Source: Arthrobacter sp. B0490
GTDB taxonomy: Bacteria > Actinomycetota > Actinomycetes > Actinomycetales > Micrococcaceae
DNA: 64,000 nt
Direction: 5' to 3'
Assembly: GCF_002929355.1 (NCBI RefSeq)
Contig: NZ_PJIR01000002.1
Coordinates: forward strand, 478,033-542,032
The translations under genes and the position numbers were made by a program. The first letter of the stretch is position 1. Each line of letters opens with the position of its first letter. The notes beneath the pieces are model-generated. The model did not search any database, was not told the origin of the DNA, and saw only the letters and a program-made list of their open reading frames with translations. Shown here one piece after another: positions 40,808 to 50,178 of the stretch.

Positions 40808-42042
40808 CGCGCGTCGATGAGGGGCAGGATCCCCTCGAGGATCGCCGGCCCGATACCCGGCACGGCATCGATGTCGGCCGGTTGGGCGAAGGGCCCGTGT
40901 TCGTCCCGCCAGTCGATGATGCGCTGCGCGAGGATCGGCCCCACCCGTGGGAGGGACTCGATGTCGGCGAGGGTGGCGGTATTGATGTCGAGGACTCCCG
41001 CCGGGCTTCCGCTGCCTCCGGTGGGACCGGCGGCCCCGCCCGAACTATCGGTTCCACCGGCCGTCCCGCCGGCTGCCGTCCCGCCCGGTGCGGGTCCCTC
41101 CACGTCCACCTGATCCGGTCTCGGCTCCTCGCCGACGGCCAGGAGGTGGATGTGCTGGCCGTCGGCGGGGGTGGCTGCGAGGTTGATGCCCTCGAGATCG
41201 GCCTCGGGGAGCGCGCCCCCCACGTCCTCGATGATCTCGAAGAGCCGCGTTCCAGCGGGAACCGTGACGACCCCGGGCGATACCACGGCGCCCGTCACGT
41301 AGACGACGATCACTTCACCCCCGGCACCTCGGCCAGGTCCTCCCGCCGGCAGGTGACCGGGCGGGGCGTCGCCCGGTTCCGCGGCCCCCGGCGCCGTGCC
41401 GGAATCGGCCCCACCCTGCGGTCCCACCCCGTCGCCATCTGTCGTCCCGCCGTCCGCGCCGCTTCCCCCGCCGGGTTCCTCGCGCGGGGGCTCATCGTCC
41501 CCGTCGCCGTTCCTCTCGCCGTCCCCCTCGGCCGGGGCTCCGCCGTCCGCTCCGCCGGCGTCCAGCTGTACCGACACGGCAGCGGCCGATGGGTCCGAAC
41601 TCCGCGTGAGGAACAGGGCGGCGCCGACCGCGAGGGCCACGCCGAGGAACACGAGCGCTGCGGAGCGGGCGACCCTCCACTGCACCCCCCGGTGGACGGA
41701 CGGGGGTGCTCCTTCGTCCGGTTCGGCCCAGGCGGCGAAAGCACCCGCCCGCCCGGGAGCCGGACCTCGGCGGGGCGCGTATCCGTCCTCGTCCACGGTC
41801 TCCCGGCCGTCATCGAGGCCGGCTCCGCTGCGCGCCTCGTCGGCGCCCGGTTGGCCGACCGTGATGTCGGCCTCGGTGTCGTCCCCGCGGCGGTCGTCGT
41901 CCTCGCGGAGACCGCCCCAGCCGAGCCCTCGATCGGGTGCGGACGGGTGGCCGCCCGGCCGCGCGACGGGCGGCGGCGGATCGAGAGCGTGGACGGGCGG
42001 CTCCCACGGGTCCCCGGCGGTCGGCCATCGGTGCTTTCCCAT
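40804..42042 (-). CDS. comEA: ComEA family DNA-binding protein
   Basis: A 412-residue surface DNA receptor. A hydrophilic cytoplasmic part of about 125 residues is followed by one transmembrane helix (about 126-146). A long Gly/Asp/Glu-rich linker (about 150-255) leads to an SLBB domain (VIVVYVTGAVVSPGVVTVPAGTRL) and a second Gly-rich linker. Two helix-hairpin-helix motifs close the protein (DINTATLADIESLPRVGPILAQRIIDWR and IDAVPGIGPAILEGI). The linkers and the N-terminal extension make it longer than the Bacillus form (about 200 residues). It is coupled to comEC by overlapping stop and start. Confidence 0.92.
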   Translation of the reverse strand: MGKHRWPTAGDPWEPPVHALDPPPPVARPGGHPSAPDRGLGWGGLREDDDRRGDDTEADITVGQPGADEARSGAGLDDGRETVDEDGYAPRRGPAPGRAGAFAAWAEPDEGAPPSVHRGVQWRVARSAALVFLGVALAVGAALFLTRSSDPSAAAVSVQLDAGGADGGAPAEGDGERNGDGDDEPPREEPGGGSGADGGTTDGDGVGPQGGADSGTAPGAAEPGDAPPGHLPAGGPGRGAGGEVIVVYVTGAVVSPGVVTVPAGTRLFEIIEDVGGALPEADLEGINLAATPADGQHIHLLAVGEEPRPDQVDVEGPAPGGTAAGGTAGGTDSSGGAAGPTGGSGSPAGVLDINTATLADIESLPRVGPILAQRIIDWRDEHGPFAQPADIDAVPGIGPAILEGILPLIDAR

Positions 42043-42182
42043 GGGATCACGCTAGGAGCCGCCGTTCCACCGTCCGGGGGCGTCCGACGCTATGTGGACA
42101 TCCGGTCACCGGCGCGTGCGCGACGTTCCGGCGCGTGCCGCGCGCCCCGCACCCGCACCCGCTGCGCGTGGAGGCGTCGTCG

Positions 42183-43037
42183 CTATCCGGCGCTGACGGC
42201 CACGGCCACGACGCCGAGTCCCGCATGCGCGGCCAGGACCGACGGGCACGGCGCCGTCGACACCCGCCCCGACCCGGCCATGGTCTGCAGCCGGTCCGCG
42301 AGGTCGTTCGCCTCGTCCTCGTTGCCGAAATGGTGGACCGTCAGGTGGACGCCGCCGCTCCGGTCCGCCACGTCCGCCTCGACGAGTTCCTGGAGCCGCT
42401 GCATCCCGCGCGCCGCCGACCGCATCCGCTCGAGCGGCACCAGCCGCCCGCCCTGGATACGCAGGATCACCCGGACGGACAACAGCGTGCCCAGCCACGC
42501 GGCAGCAGCCGTGATCCGCCCGCCGCGGCGCAGCTGCTCGAGGCTCGGGACGTAGAAGTAGAGGCTGGAGGTGCGGGCCGCGATGGCCGCTGCGGCGGCG
42601 GACGCCTGCAGGTCCCCTCCCGATGCAGCAGCCGCGACAGCGGCGAGGGCGGCCCGGCCCTGGGCCATGCCGGCGGTCCTGGTGTCGATGACCTCGACCG
42701 GGAGGGCCGCGCGCGACGCAGCGAGGCGGGCGGCCTCGACGGTTCCGGACAGCAGGCCGGACAGGTGCACGGAGACGATGCCGTCGTAGCCCTCGTCCGC
42801 CAGTCGGCCGTAGACGCGCTCGAACTGGCCCGGCGACGGCCTGGACGTGCGCACGTGCGAACCGGCGGCGAGGGCCACCATGAGGGGCGCGGTGACGTCG
42901 TCGTGCTCTCCGGTCAGGATGTCGTCGCCCACGAGGACGGGCATGGCGACCACGCGCACGCCCTCGGCGGGGCCGCCGGGTGCGCTCCACCCGGGGGCGA
43001 ACCCGGCGGCCGAGTCGGTGACGACGGCTACGCGCAC
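42183..43037 (-). CDS. DegV family fatty-acid-binding protein
   Basis: A 284-residue protein of the DegV/FakB fold, which holds a fatty acid for phosphorylation by FakA-type kinases. VAVVTDSAAGFAP and VRTSRPSPGQFERVY are family hallmarks. SVHLSGLLSGTVEAARLAA and VEVIDTRTAGMAQG follow. It starts with GTG. No fakA/DAK-type kinase gene is in the window. It lies 40 bp after leuS on the same strand. Confidence 0.9.
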   Translation of the reverse strand: MRVAVVTDSAAGFAPGWSAPGGPAEGVRVVAMPVLVGDDILTGEHDDVTAPLMVALAAGSHVRTSRPSPGQFERVYGRLADEGYDGIVSVHLSGLLSGTVEAARLAASRAALPVEVIDTRTAGMAQGRAALAAVAAAASGGDLQASAAAAAIAARTSSLYFYVPSLEQLRRGGRITAAAAWLGTLLSVRVILRIQGGRLVPLERMRSAARGMQRLQELVEADVADRSGGVHLTVHHFGNEDEANDLADRLQTMAGSGRVSTAPCPSVLAAHAGLGVVAVAVSAG

Positions 43038-43077
43038 GGGGTGCCCCCCGTCCGCGGGGCCGCCGGAGCCGCGTCCA

Positions 43078-45576
43078 TCAGGCCGGCACGATGTTGACCA
43101 GTTTGGGAGCCCGCACGATCACCGTGCGGATGCCGCGCCCGTCCAGCACGCGCTGCACCTGATCGCTGGCGAGGGCGAGCTCGCGCAGTTCGTCCTCGGC
43201 GATGTCCGGCGCGACGGTGAGGCGGTCGCGCACCTTGCCCTGCACCTGGACGACGGCGACGACGGTCTCCTGGGTCAGCAGCGCGGGGTCCACCGTGGGC
43301 CACCCGGCGGTGGCGACCGTCGCCTCGCGCCCGAGGCGGTTCCACAGGTCCTCGGCCGTGTAGGGCGCGAAGAGGCTCAGGAGGATGGCCACGGCCTCCG
43401 CGGCTTCGCGCACGGCCGGGTCCGCTCCCCCGGCGCCGGAGTCGATGGCCTTCCGCGTCGCGTTGACGAGCTCCATCAGCTTCGCGATGACGACGTTGAA
43501 CTTGTTCGCCTCCATCAGCTCGGCGGCATCGGCGACGGTCCGGTGGGTCACCGACCGCAGCGCCCGGTCACCGGTGGCGGGATCGGTGCCGACGGCGCTC
43601 GTGACGTCGCCGCCCAGGCGCCAGGCACGCGCGAGGAACTTCGCGGAGCCCGACGGCGAGACGTCGGCCCAGTCGACGTCGTCCTCGGGAGGTGAGGCGA
43701 ACACCATGGTGAGGCGCACGGCGTCGACGCCGAAGCGGTCGAGCTGCTCCCCGAGGTCCACGCCGTTGCCGAGGGACTTGCTCATCGCCTTGCCGCCGTT
43801 GAGCACCTGGCCCTGGTTCAGCAGGGCGCTGAACGGCTCGGTGAAGCCCACCATGCCGAGGTCGAACAGCACCTTGGTGAAGAACCGGCTGTACAGCAGA
43901 TGCAGGATGGCGTGCTCGACGCCGCCCACGTACTGGCCGACGGGCAGCCAGCGGTTCACGGCGTCGGTGTCGAACGGCGCGGTGTCGAGGTGCGGGTCCA
44001 CGAACCTCAGGTAGTACCAGGACGAGTCCACGAACGTGTCCATGGTGTCCGTGTCCCGGGTGGCCGCGCCGCCACAGGACGGGCAGGGTACGTTGACCCA
44101 GTCCTCGACGGCGGCCAGCGGCGAGGTGCCCTTGGGCGCCAGCGCCTCGCCGCGCAGACCCTCGGGCAGCGTGACCGGCAGCTGGTCGTCCGGCACCGGC
44201 ACCTCGCCGCAGGACGGGCAGTGGATGATTGGGATGGGGGTACCCCAGAAGCGCTGGCGTGAGAGCAGCCAGTCGCGCAGGCGGTAGTTGACGGTGGAGG
44301 TGCCCGTCCCCTGCTCCTCGACGAGTTCGACGGCGCGGGCGATCGCCGCGGCCTTGTCCAGCCCGCTCAGCTCGCCCGAGTTCACCAGGGTGCCCTCGCC
44401 GGTCGTCGCGATGCCGGTCTCCGCGGCATCCTCCGCGCCGGTGTCGACGACGGTGCGGACGGGCAGGTCGAACGCACGCGCGAAGTCGAGGTCGCGCTGG
44501 TCGTGGGCGGGGACCGCCATGATGGCACCGGTCCCGTAATCGGCCAGCACGTAGTCGGCGGCCCAGACGGGCAGCTTCTCACCGTTGAGCGGGTTCACGG
44601 CGTAGCGGCCGGTGAAGACGCCGGTCTTCTCGCGTTCGGTGGCCTGCCGTTCGATCTCCGACAGTCCCCTGACCTGCTCGCGGTACGCCTCCAGGTCGGC
44701 CCGGTGGTCGGCCGTCACGAGCTCGAGCGCCAGGTCCGCGTCCGCGGCGACGACGAAGAACGTCGCCCCGTACAGGGTGTCGGGGCGCGTCGTGAAGACC
44801 GTGACGTCGGACTCCGGCAGGCCGTCGGCGGCCCCGATGCGGAAGCTGACGTGCGCCCCCTCCGACCGGCCGATCCAGTTGCGCTGCATGGCGAGGACGC
44901 GCTCGGGCCAGTGGCCCTTGAGCTGCTCCATGTCGTCCAGCAGGCGGTCGGCGTAGTCCGTGATCCGGAAGTACCACTGGTTGAGGTTCTTCTTGGTGAC
45001 CAGGGTCCCGCAGCGGTCGCACGCGCCGTTGATGACCTGCTCGTTGGCCAGGACGGTCTGGTCCTTCGGGCACCAGTTGACCGGCGAGTTCCGGCGGTAC
45101 GCCAGTCCCTTCTGGAAGAACCGCACGAAGAGCCACTGCGTCCAGCGGTAGTACCCGGGATCGGAGGTGTGCAGCCGGCGGCTCCAGTCGGCGCTGATGG
45201 CGTAGCGCTTGAAGGAGTGGGCCTGGGTCTCGATATTGGCGTACGTCCACTCGGCCGGGTGCGCGTTGCGCTTGATCGCGGCGTTCTCGGCGGGCAGCCC
45301 GAACGAGTCCCACCCGATCGGGTGCAGGACGTCGAAGCCCTTCTGGCGGTAGAAGCGGGCCGCGACGTCCCCCATGGCGAACGCCTCGGCATGGCCCATG
45401 TGGAGGTCGCCGGACGGGTAGGGGAACATGTCGAGCACGTAGCGGCGCTCGCGTGAGCCGTCGTCGGCCGGGGCGAATGCCTGGAGCCGGTCCCACACCG
45501 CGGGCCATCTCGCCTCGATGGCGGAGAAATCGTAGGTGTCCTCGTCCGGCTGAACGGCCTCGGGGTTGATGCTCAC
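43078..45576 (-). CDS. leuS: leucyl-tRNA synthetase
   Basis: An 832-residue class I synthetase that charges tRNA-Leu. HMGH (59-62, the HIGH motif), [14 protein letters not shown] and the CP1 editing domain with [13 protein letters not shown] and [15 protein letters not shown] are present. AMSKSLGNG is the KMSKS motif, with A in place of the first K. A zinc-ribbon-like CDRCG and CPSCGG pair is present. The start is GTG ([13 protein letters not shown]). The 5' leader holds a leucine leader peptide, a hairpin and a terminator (45665-45738), so expression is probably attenuated by charged tRNA-Leu supply. Confidence 0.96.
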   Translation of the reverse strand: MSINPEAVQPDEDTYDFSAIEARWPAVWDRLQAFAPADDGSRERRYVLDMFPYPSGDLHMGHAEAFAMGDVAARFYRQKGFDVLHPIGWDSFGLPAENAAIKRNAHPAEWTYANIETQAHSFKRYAISADWSRRLHTSDPGYYRWTQWLFVRFFQKGLAYRRNSPVNWCPKDQTVLANEQVINGACDRCGTLVTKKNLNQWYFRITDYADRLLDDMEQLKGHWPERVLAMQRNWIGRSEGAHVSFRIGAADGLPESDVTVFTTRPDTLYGATFFVVAADADLALELVTADHRADLEAYREQVRGLSEIERQATEREKTGVFTGRYAVNPLNGEKLPVWAADYVLADYGTGAIMAVPAHDQRDLDFARAFDLPVRTVVDTGAEDAAETGIATTGEGTLVNSGELSGLDKAAAIARAVELVEEQGTGTSTVNYRLRDWLLSRQRFWGTPIPIIHCPSCGEVPVPDDQLPVTLPEGLRGEALAPKGTSPLAAVEDWVNVPCPSCGGAATRDTDTMDTFVDSSWYYLRFVDPHLDTAPFDTDAVNRWLPVGQYVGGVEHAILHLLYSRFFTKVLFDLGMVGFTEPFSALLNQGQVLNGGKAMSKSLGNGVDLGEQLDRFGVDAVRLTMVFASPPEDDVDWADVSPSGSAKFLARAWRLGGDVTSAVGTDPATGDRALRSVTHRTVADAAELMEANKFNVVIAKLMELVNATRKAIDSGAGGADPAVREAAEAVAILLSLFAPYTAEDLWNRLGREATVATAGWPTVDPALLTQETVVAVVQVQGKVRDRLTVAPDIAEDELRELALASDQVQRVLDGRGIRTVIVRAPKLVNIVPA

Positions 45577-45664
45577 TGTGTCTTGACCTGTCCTGTCGGT
45601 GGAACGTCGTCCTGCTGTGGTGCCGGCGCGGGGCCGCCCTGCTGCCGACCGGCGCCGGACATGC

Positions 45665-45687
45665 AAAAGCCCCTCACAGGGAGGGGC
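45665..45687 (-). terminator. attenuator terminator in the leuS leader
   Basis: On the minus strand GCCCCTC-CCTGT-GAGGGGC-TTTT: a 7-bp GC stem and a T-run, located 89 bases before the leuS GTG and 25 bases after the leader peptide stop. There is no upstream gene to terminate on this side, since glpK has its own terminator further upstream. An attenuator is therefore the likeliest role. Confidence 0.7.
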
Positions 45688-45688
45688 C

Positions 45689-45712
45689 GCCGCACGGTCG
45701 GTACCGTGCGGC
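45689..45712 (-). promoter_or_regulatory. pause or anti-terminator hairpin in the leuS leader
   Basis: GCCGCACGGT-CGGT-ACCGTGCGGC is a perfect 10-bp stem between the leader peptide stop codon and the terminator. Its 3' arm (minus strand GTGCGGCG) is also complementary to GCGCCGCAC inside the leader peptide codons 1-4. Two exclusive pairings are therefore possible, as in amino-acid attenuators. Confidence 0.55.
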
Positions 45713-45738
45713 TACGTAAGGAGGAGGGTGCGGCGCAT
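45712..45738 (-). CDS. leuS leader peptide MRRTLLLT
   Basis: ATG-CGC-CGC-ACC-CTC-CTC-CTT-ACG-TAG encodes eight residues with three successive leucine codons just before a hairpin and terminator, upstream of leucyl-tRNA synthetase. TAAAGT (45745-45750) ends six bases before ATG, so the peptide is probably translated from a leaderless mRNA. Match of codon content to the downstream gene, position and RNA structure all point to ribosome-mediated attenuation. The frame and the structures are seen; their regulation is inferred. Confidence 0.65.
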   Translation of the reverse strand: MRRTLLLT

Positions 45739-45791
45739 GGCTTCACTTTAGCAGCGTGCGCCACCGGCCGCCCGGCGGAGCCCCGGCATGC

Positions 45792-45837
45792 GGAGGGCAC
45801 GCCCGGACCGTCCTGCGACGGACCCGGCGTGCCCTCC
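45792..45837 (-). terminator. terminator of the glp operon
   Basis: GGAGGGCACGCC and GGCGTGCCCTCC arms, with an inner CGTCC-TGC-GACGG stem, form a long hairpin 28 bases after the glpK stop on the minus strand. Confidence 0.75.
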
Positions 45838-45865
45838 TGCTTCGGCTGCGTGCTGCCGCTCGGTG

Positions 45866-47383
45866 CTAGCTCACGTCCTCGTCGACCCAGTCGAAGGTCT
45901 TCGTGACGGCCTTCTTCCAGTTGCGCAGCTGGCGCTCGCGCTCGGCCTCGTCCATGGACGGATTCCAGCGCTTGTCCTCCGCCCAGTTGGTCGCGAGCTC
46001 GGCGGTGTCCTTCCAGAAACCGACGGCGAGCCCGGCCGCATACGCAGCACCGAGCGCAGTGGTCTCGGTGACCTTCGGTCGGATGACCGGGATACCGAGG
46101 ATGTCGGCCTGGAACTGCATCAGGGCGTCGTTGGCGACCATGCCGCCGTCGACCCTGAGGTCCTCCATGTTGACGCCGGAATCGGCGTTGGCCGCGTCCA
46201 GCACCTCGCGGGTCTGGAAGGCCGTCGCCTCCAGTGCCGCACGGGCGATGTGCCCCTTGTTCACGAAGCGGGTCAGACCGACGATCGCCCCGCGGGCGTC
46301 CGCACGCCAGTACGGTGCGAAGAGGCCGGAGAACGCGGGAACGATGTAGACGCCGCCGTTGTCGTCGACCGTCGTCGCGAGCTGCTCCACCTCGGGCGCG
46401 CTCTTGATGATGCCGAGGTTGTCCCGGAGCCACTGCACGAGTGAACCCGTGACGGCGATCGAACCCTCCAGGGCGTAGACCGGCTTCGCGTCGCCGAGCT
46501 TGTAGCAGACCGTCGTGAGCAGGCCGTTCTTCGAGTGGACGATCTCCTCGCCGGTGTTCACGATCATGAAGTTGCCGGTGCCGTACGTGTTCTTGGCACC
46601 GCCCTGATCGAACGCCGCCTGGCCGAAGGTCGCCGCCTGCTGGTCACCGAGGATGCCGGCAACGGGCACTTCGCGGAGGAGCTGCGAGGTGTGGACGGTG
46701 CCGTAGACCTCGGAGGAGGACCTGATCTCCGGCATCATCGAGAGCGGGACGCCGAAGTCGGCGAGGATGGACTCGTCCCACGACAGCGTCTCGAGGTCCA
46801 TGAACAGCGTGCGGGACGCGTTGGTGACATCCGTGATGTGCACGCCCCCGTCGGTGCCGCCGGTCAGGTTCCAGGTGACCCAGGAATCGGTGTTGCCGAA
46901 CAGGAGGTCGCCCGCCTCGGCCTTCTCACGGGCGCCGTCGACGTTGTCGAGGATCCACTTGATCTTGGTGCCGGAGAAGTACGTGGCCAGCGGCAGGCCG
47001 ACCTTCTCCTTGTAGCGCTCGACGCCGCCGTCCTTGGCCAGCTCGTCGACGATGTTCTGCGTCCGCGTGTCCTGCCAGACGATGGCGTTGTAGACGGCCT
47101 GGCCGGTGGTCCGGTCCCAGACGACGGCGGTCTCGCGCTGGTTGGTGATGCCCACGGCGGCGATGTCGTGGCGGGTGAGGTTGGCCTTCGACAGCGCGTT
47201 GCCGATCACCTCGCGGGTGTTGTTCCAGATCTCGGCGGGATCATGCTCCACCCAGCCGGCCTTCGGGAAGATCTGCTCGTGCTCCTTCTGACCGGAGGAC
47301 ACGATGTCGCCCTTGTGGTCGAAGACGATGGCCCTGCTGGACGTGGTGCCCTGGTCGATGGCAATGACGTACTGCTCCGACAT
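45866..47383 (-). CDS. glpK: glycerol kinase
   Basis: A 505-residue FGGY-family kinase that phosphorylates glycerol to glycerol 3-phosphate. [15 protein letters not shown] is the phosphate-binding motif. [18 protein letters not shown] and [15 protein letters not shown] follow, with [19 protein letters not shown] near the C-terminus. GAAGGAG precedes ATG. It is the third gene of glpD-glpF-glpK and ends at a strong terminator. Confidence 0.97.
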   Translation of the reverse strand: MSEQYVIAIDQGTTSSRAIVFDHKGDIVSSGQKEHEQIFPKAGWVEHDPAEIWNNTREVIGNALSKANLTRHDIAAVGITNQRETAVVWDRTTGQAVYNAIVWQDTRTQNIVDELAKDGGVERYKEKVGLPLATYFSGTKIKWILDNVDGAREKAEAGDLLFGNTDSWVTWNLTGGTDGGVHITDVTNASRTLFMDLETLSWDESILADFGVPLSMMPEIRSSSEVYGTVHTSQLLREVPVAGILGDQQAATFGQAAFDQGGAKNTYGTGNFMIVNTGEEIVHSKNGLLTTVCYKLGDAKPVYALEGSIAVTGSLVQWLRDNLGIIKSAPEVEQLATTVDDNGGVYIVPAFSGLFAPYWRADARGAIVGLTRFVNKGHIARAALEATAFQTREVLDAANADSGVNMEDLRVDGGMVANDALMQFQADILGIPVIRPKVTETTALGAAYAAGLAVGFWKDTAELATNWAEDKRWNPSMDEAERERQLRNWKKAVTKTFDWVDEDVS

Positions 47384-47444
47384 GTCTTACTCCTTCATTG
47401 GATGTGTCGTTGAGTGGCGGCTGCACGCGGCCGCGAAGAGACCC

Positions 47445-48191
47445 TTAGGCGGGAGGAGCGGGGAATGAGACGAACTGGATGACGATGCCGGCGAGGATGC
47501 CGCCGATGATCGGTCCGACGATCGGCACCCACGCGTAACCCCAGTCGCTGCCGCCCTTGCCCCGAATGGGCAGGAGGGCGTGGGCGATGCGCGGCCCAAG
47601 GTCACGGTTCGGGTTGATGGCGTAGCCCGTGGGTCCGCCGAGCGAGGCGCCGATGCCGACGACGAGCAGTGCAACGGCGAGGGGGCCCAGGCCGGACGGC
47701 GTGTTGCCGAACGACAGGATGACGAACACGAGCACGAACGTGCCGATGATCTCGGTGACGAGGTTCCAGCCGTACGAACGGATGGCGGGTCCGGTGGAGA
47801 ACACCCCGAGCTTGTTGGCGGGGTCCGGCTCCTCGTCGAAGTGCTGCTTGTAGGAGAGCCAGCAGAGGACGGCGCCGAGGATGGAACCGATCATCTGGGC
47901 GGCCAGGTAGGCCATCGCATTGATGAAGTTCTTGTCCACGCCAGGGGCGAACTCGGCGGTATCACCGTTGACCCAGAGACCGACGGTCACGGCGAAGTTG
48001 AGGTGGGCTCCTGAGAGGGCTGCGACGTAGACGCCGGCGAAGACGGCCAGGCCCCATCCGAAGTTGACCATGAGAAAGCCGCCGTTATTGCCCTTGGTCT
48101 TGGCGAGCGCGACGTTCGCGACCACGCCCGTACCGAGCAACAGCAGCAGCATTGTGCCGAAAGTTTCGGCTACAAACACTTCCAGAGACAT
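47445..48191 (-). CDS. glpF: glycerol facilitator (MIP/aquaporin family)
   Basis: A 248-residue membrane channel of six helices and two half-helices, which lets glycerol enter the cell. The first half-helix motif is N65-F66-A67 (GAHLNFAVT) and the second is N193-P194-N195 (INPNRDLGPR), where nearly all family members have NPA. The selectivity-filter Arg (R196) and the GxxxG packing (MIGSILGAVLC) are kept. I use the second of two adjacent ATGs because GAGGAG lies six bases from it. It sits between glpD and glpK, which fits glycerol import. Confidence 0.9.
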   Translation of the reverse strand: MSLEVFVAETFGTMLLLLLGTGVVANVALAKTKGNNGGFLMVNFGWGLAVFAGVYVAALSGAHLNFAVTVGLWVNGDTAEFAPGVDKNFINAMAYLAAQMIGSILGAVLCWLSYKQHFDEEPDPANKLGVFSTGPAIRSYGWNLVTEIIGTFVLVFVILSFGNTPSGLGPLAVALLVVGIGASLGGPTGYAINPNRDLGPRIAHALLPIRGKGGSDWGYAWVPIVGPIIGGILAGIVIQFVSFPAPPA

Positions 48192-48220
48192 CATTGACTC
48201 CTCTATCTATTCATTTATTG

Positions 48221-48249
48221 ACGGGTGCCGCCGCCTCGACGGCACCCGT
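48221..48249 (-). terminator. hairpin between glpD and glpF
   Basis: ACGGGTGCCG and CGGCACCCGT form a perfect 10-bp stem with a 9-base loop, followed on the minus strand by TCAATAAAT. It lies 30 bases before glpF and could be a partial terminator or an mRNA-stabilising element that sets glpD against glpFK levels. A second hairpin, CCGCTGCC-CGT-GGCAGCGG (48286-48304), lies closer to the glpD stop. Confidence 0.5.
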
Positions 48250-48330
48250 TGGTTCCCCCCGGCAACCACTGCCGTTGGCACTGCACCGCTGCCCGTGGCA
48301 GCGGTTCGACCCCGTGGGCGGCGGGCGCCG

Positions 48331-50079
48331 CTACGCGATCAGGCTTTTGACCTGCACCCTGTGGGCTTCGGCGAGGACCGTCTCGGCGAGCTTGACCTCC
48401 GCCGCGGACCGGGCGGCGTCCCACCCCAGCAACGGGGCGAGGGTCTTGGCAAGCTCGGCGAGCAGTTCCCCGGTGACGAGCCCACGGAAGGCAAGGGAGG
48501 TGCGGCGGATCAGGACGTCGACCAGGTGGCCGACCTGCTCGTGCTCCACCATGTAGGCGAGCTCTCGCGTGCTCAGCTCCTTCGTGGAATTGAACAGCCT
48601 GTCGGGTCCTTCGGCAAGGTATTCGATGACATCCGTTGCACGGGTTCCGTACCGCGTCAGCAGGACCTGCACCCGCGCCTCGTCGACGCCGGGGCGGACT
48701 GCCTGCTTGATCCAGGCGCGCTCGGCCGCCTCGTCCGTCGGGAAGTCCTGGCCACCGCCGATGGCGACGCCCGCCGTCGACGCCTTGCGCGGCGCCCCCA
48801 GGGCGGCGAGCGTGTCGTTGGTGAGGTGCTCGGACAGGGCCCGGAACGTCGTCCACTTGCCGCCGACGAGGCTCAGCGTGGTGACGGACCGACCGCCCAG
48901 CTTCTCCTCGCGCTTCTCGATGCGGTAGTCGCGGGAGACGAAGCCGGGCTGGGTGTCGTCGTGGCGCGGCAGGGGCCGGACACCCGAGAAGCTGTAGACG
49001 ATATCGTCCTGCGTCACCTTGATGTCCGGGAACACGTGCCCGATCAGCTCGAAGAAGTAGTCGATCTCCTCGTCCGTGCAGACGGCCTGCTCGTTGATGT
49101 CGACGTCGATGTCGGTGGTGCCGACGAGGACGCGGTCACCCATGGGGTAGATCAGGACGATCCGGCCGTCGACGTGCTCGAAGAAGATCTCGGTGCCGTT
49201 GCAGGCCTTGAGCAGTTCCGGGTGGTCCAGCACGATGTGCGACCCCTTGGTGCCGCCCATGAACCGGGTCTCGGAACCGAGCGCCGCATTGGTGTTGTCC
49301 GTCCAGGCGCCTGTGGCGTTGACGATGACGTCGGCCTGGAAGGTGAAGGTCTCACCCGTGAGCTCGTCGCGCAGGAGCACGCCCTCCTCGCCGGTGCCGA
49401 TGGCGCTGACGTAGTTGGCGGCCCGGGCGGCGTCGTTGATGATCTCGCCGTCGCGCAGGACGTCCAGGGTGAGCCGCTCGGGGTTGTGCACGGAGGCGTC
49501 GAAGTAGGTCGCAGCCCACTTGATGTCCTTGCGGACGTCGGGCATCCCGGCGAGGGCCTTCTTGCGGCCGACGAAGGAGTGGCGGGGGACGTTGCCGCCG
49601 TCGCGGGAGAAGAAGTCGTACATCGTCAGGCCGGCCTTGATGAGCACGGCGCCGCGCTCCACCTGCTTGCCCTGCTTGTGCGTGAGGAACCGCATGGGGG
49701 CCGAGAGGATGCCCGAGAAGGTGGTGTAGATCGGGATCGTGGTCTGCAGCGGCTTGACGTAGTGGGGGGCGATCTTCATGAGGGCGTTCCGCTCGATGAC
49801 CGACTCGCGGACGAGGCGGAACTCGCCGTTCTCAAGGTAGCGGATACCGCCGTGGATCATGTGCGAGGACGCGCCCGAGGCACCCTGGCAGTAGTCGCCG
49901 CGCTCGACCAGCGCGACGTCGATGCCCTGCAGTGCGAGGTCGCGGAAGGTGCCGACCCCGTTGATGCCGCCGCCGATGATGAGCACTGACGCCCGGGGCT
50001 TGTCCCTGAGCTTCTGCACCACGGTGCGGGTAGAAGTTGTCGTGCCTTCACCGTTGATCCGGTCGGCTGGAATGCTCAA
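48331..50079 (-). CDS. glpD: glycerol-3-phosphate dehydrogenase (FAD)
   Basis: A 582-residue membrane-associated flavoenzyme that oxidises glycerol 3-phosphate to dihydroxyacetone phosphate and feeds the quinone pool. The FAD motif is VLIIGGGINGVGTFRDLA, and GGIRYLENGEFRLVRE, HSFVGRKKALAG and FSGVRPLPRHDD follow. A helical C-terminal domain ends the protein. The start is TTG with GGAG eight bases upstream. It is the first gene of the glp operon. Confidence 0.96.
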   Translation of the reverse strand: MSIPADRINGEGTTTSTRTVVQKLRDKPRASVLIIGGGINGVGTFRDLALQGIDVALVERGDYCQGASGASSHMIHGGIRYLENGEFRLVRESVIERNALMKIAPHYVKPLQTTIPIYTTFSGILSAPMRFLTHKQGKQVERGAVLIKAGLTMYDFFSRDGGNVPRHSFVGRKKALAGMPDVRKDIKWAATYFDASVHNPERLTLDVLRDGEIINDAARAANYVSAIGTGEEGVLLRDELTGETFTFQADVIVNATGAWTDNTNAALGSETRFMGGTKGSHIVLDHPELLKACNGTEIFFEHVDGRIVLIYPMGDRVLVGTTDIDVDINEQAVCTDEEIDYFFELIGHVFPDIKVTQDDIVYSFSGVRPLPRHDDTQPGFVSRDYRIEKREEKLGGRSVTTLSLVGGKWTTFRALSEHLTNDTLAALGAPRKASTAGVAIGGGQDFPTDEAAERAWIKQAVRPGVDEARVQVLLTRYGTRATDVIEYLAEGPDRLFNSTKELSTRELAYMVEHEQVGHLVDVLIRRTSLAFRGLVTGELLAELAKTLAPLLGWDAARSAAEVKLAETVLAEAHRVQVKSLIA

Positions 50080-50126
50080 GGTACTACTCCGTAACGTCTA
50101 TGTCTGGAATGGGTGCTGCAACTCTC

Positions 50127-50155
50127 ATTCTTCGAGGACTGGGAATAGCAGTCAA
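50127..50155 (-). promoter_or_regulatory. glpD promoter
   Basis: Minus strand TTGACT (50155-50150), 17 bases, AAGAAT (50132-50127). Transcription would start near 50120, about 40 bases before the TTG start of glpD. The regulator site at 50161-50178 lies directly upstream of the -35 box. Confidence 0.5.
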
Positions 50156-50160
50156 CCGCA

Positions 50161-50178
50161 TTGCACAAACGTGCACAA
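50161..50178. promoter_or_regulatory. candidate operator of the glycerol regulator
   Basis: TTGCACAAACGTGCACAA; read on the minus strand it is TTGTGCA-CGT-TTGTGCA-A, a direct repeat of 7 bp with centres 10 bp apart (one helical turn). It lies between the divergent glpD and regulator promoters, upstream of the glpD -35 box and over the -35 region of the regulator gene. Binding could thus repress the regulator gene and control glpD. Confidence 0.5.

Noticed and set aside
45665..45750. T-box riboswitch for leuS
   Set aside because: GGTACCG in the hairpin recalls a T-box core, but there is no specifier stem and no room for one. The Leu-codon leader peptide explains the region better.
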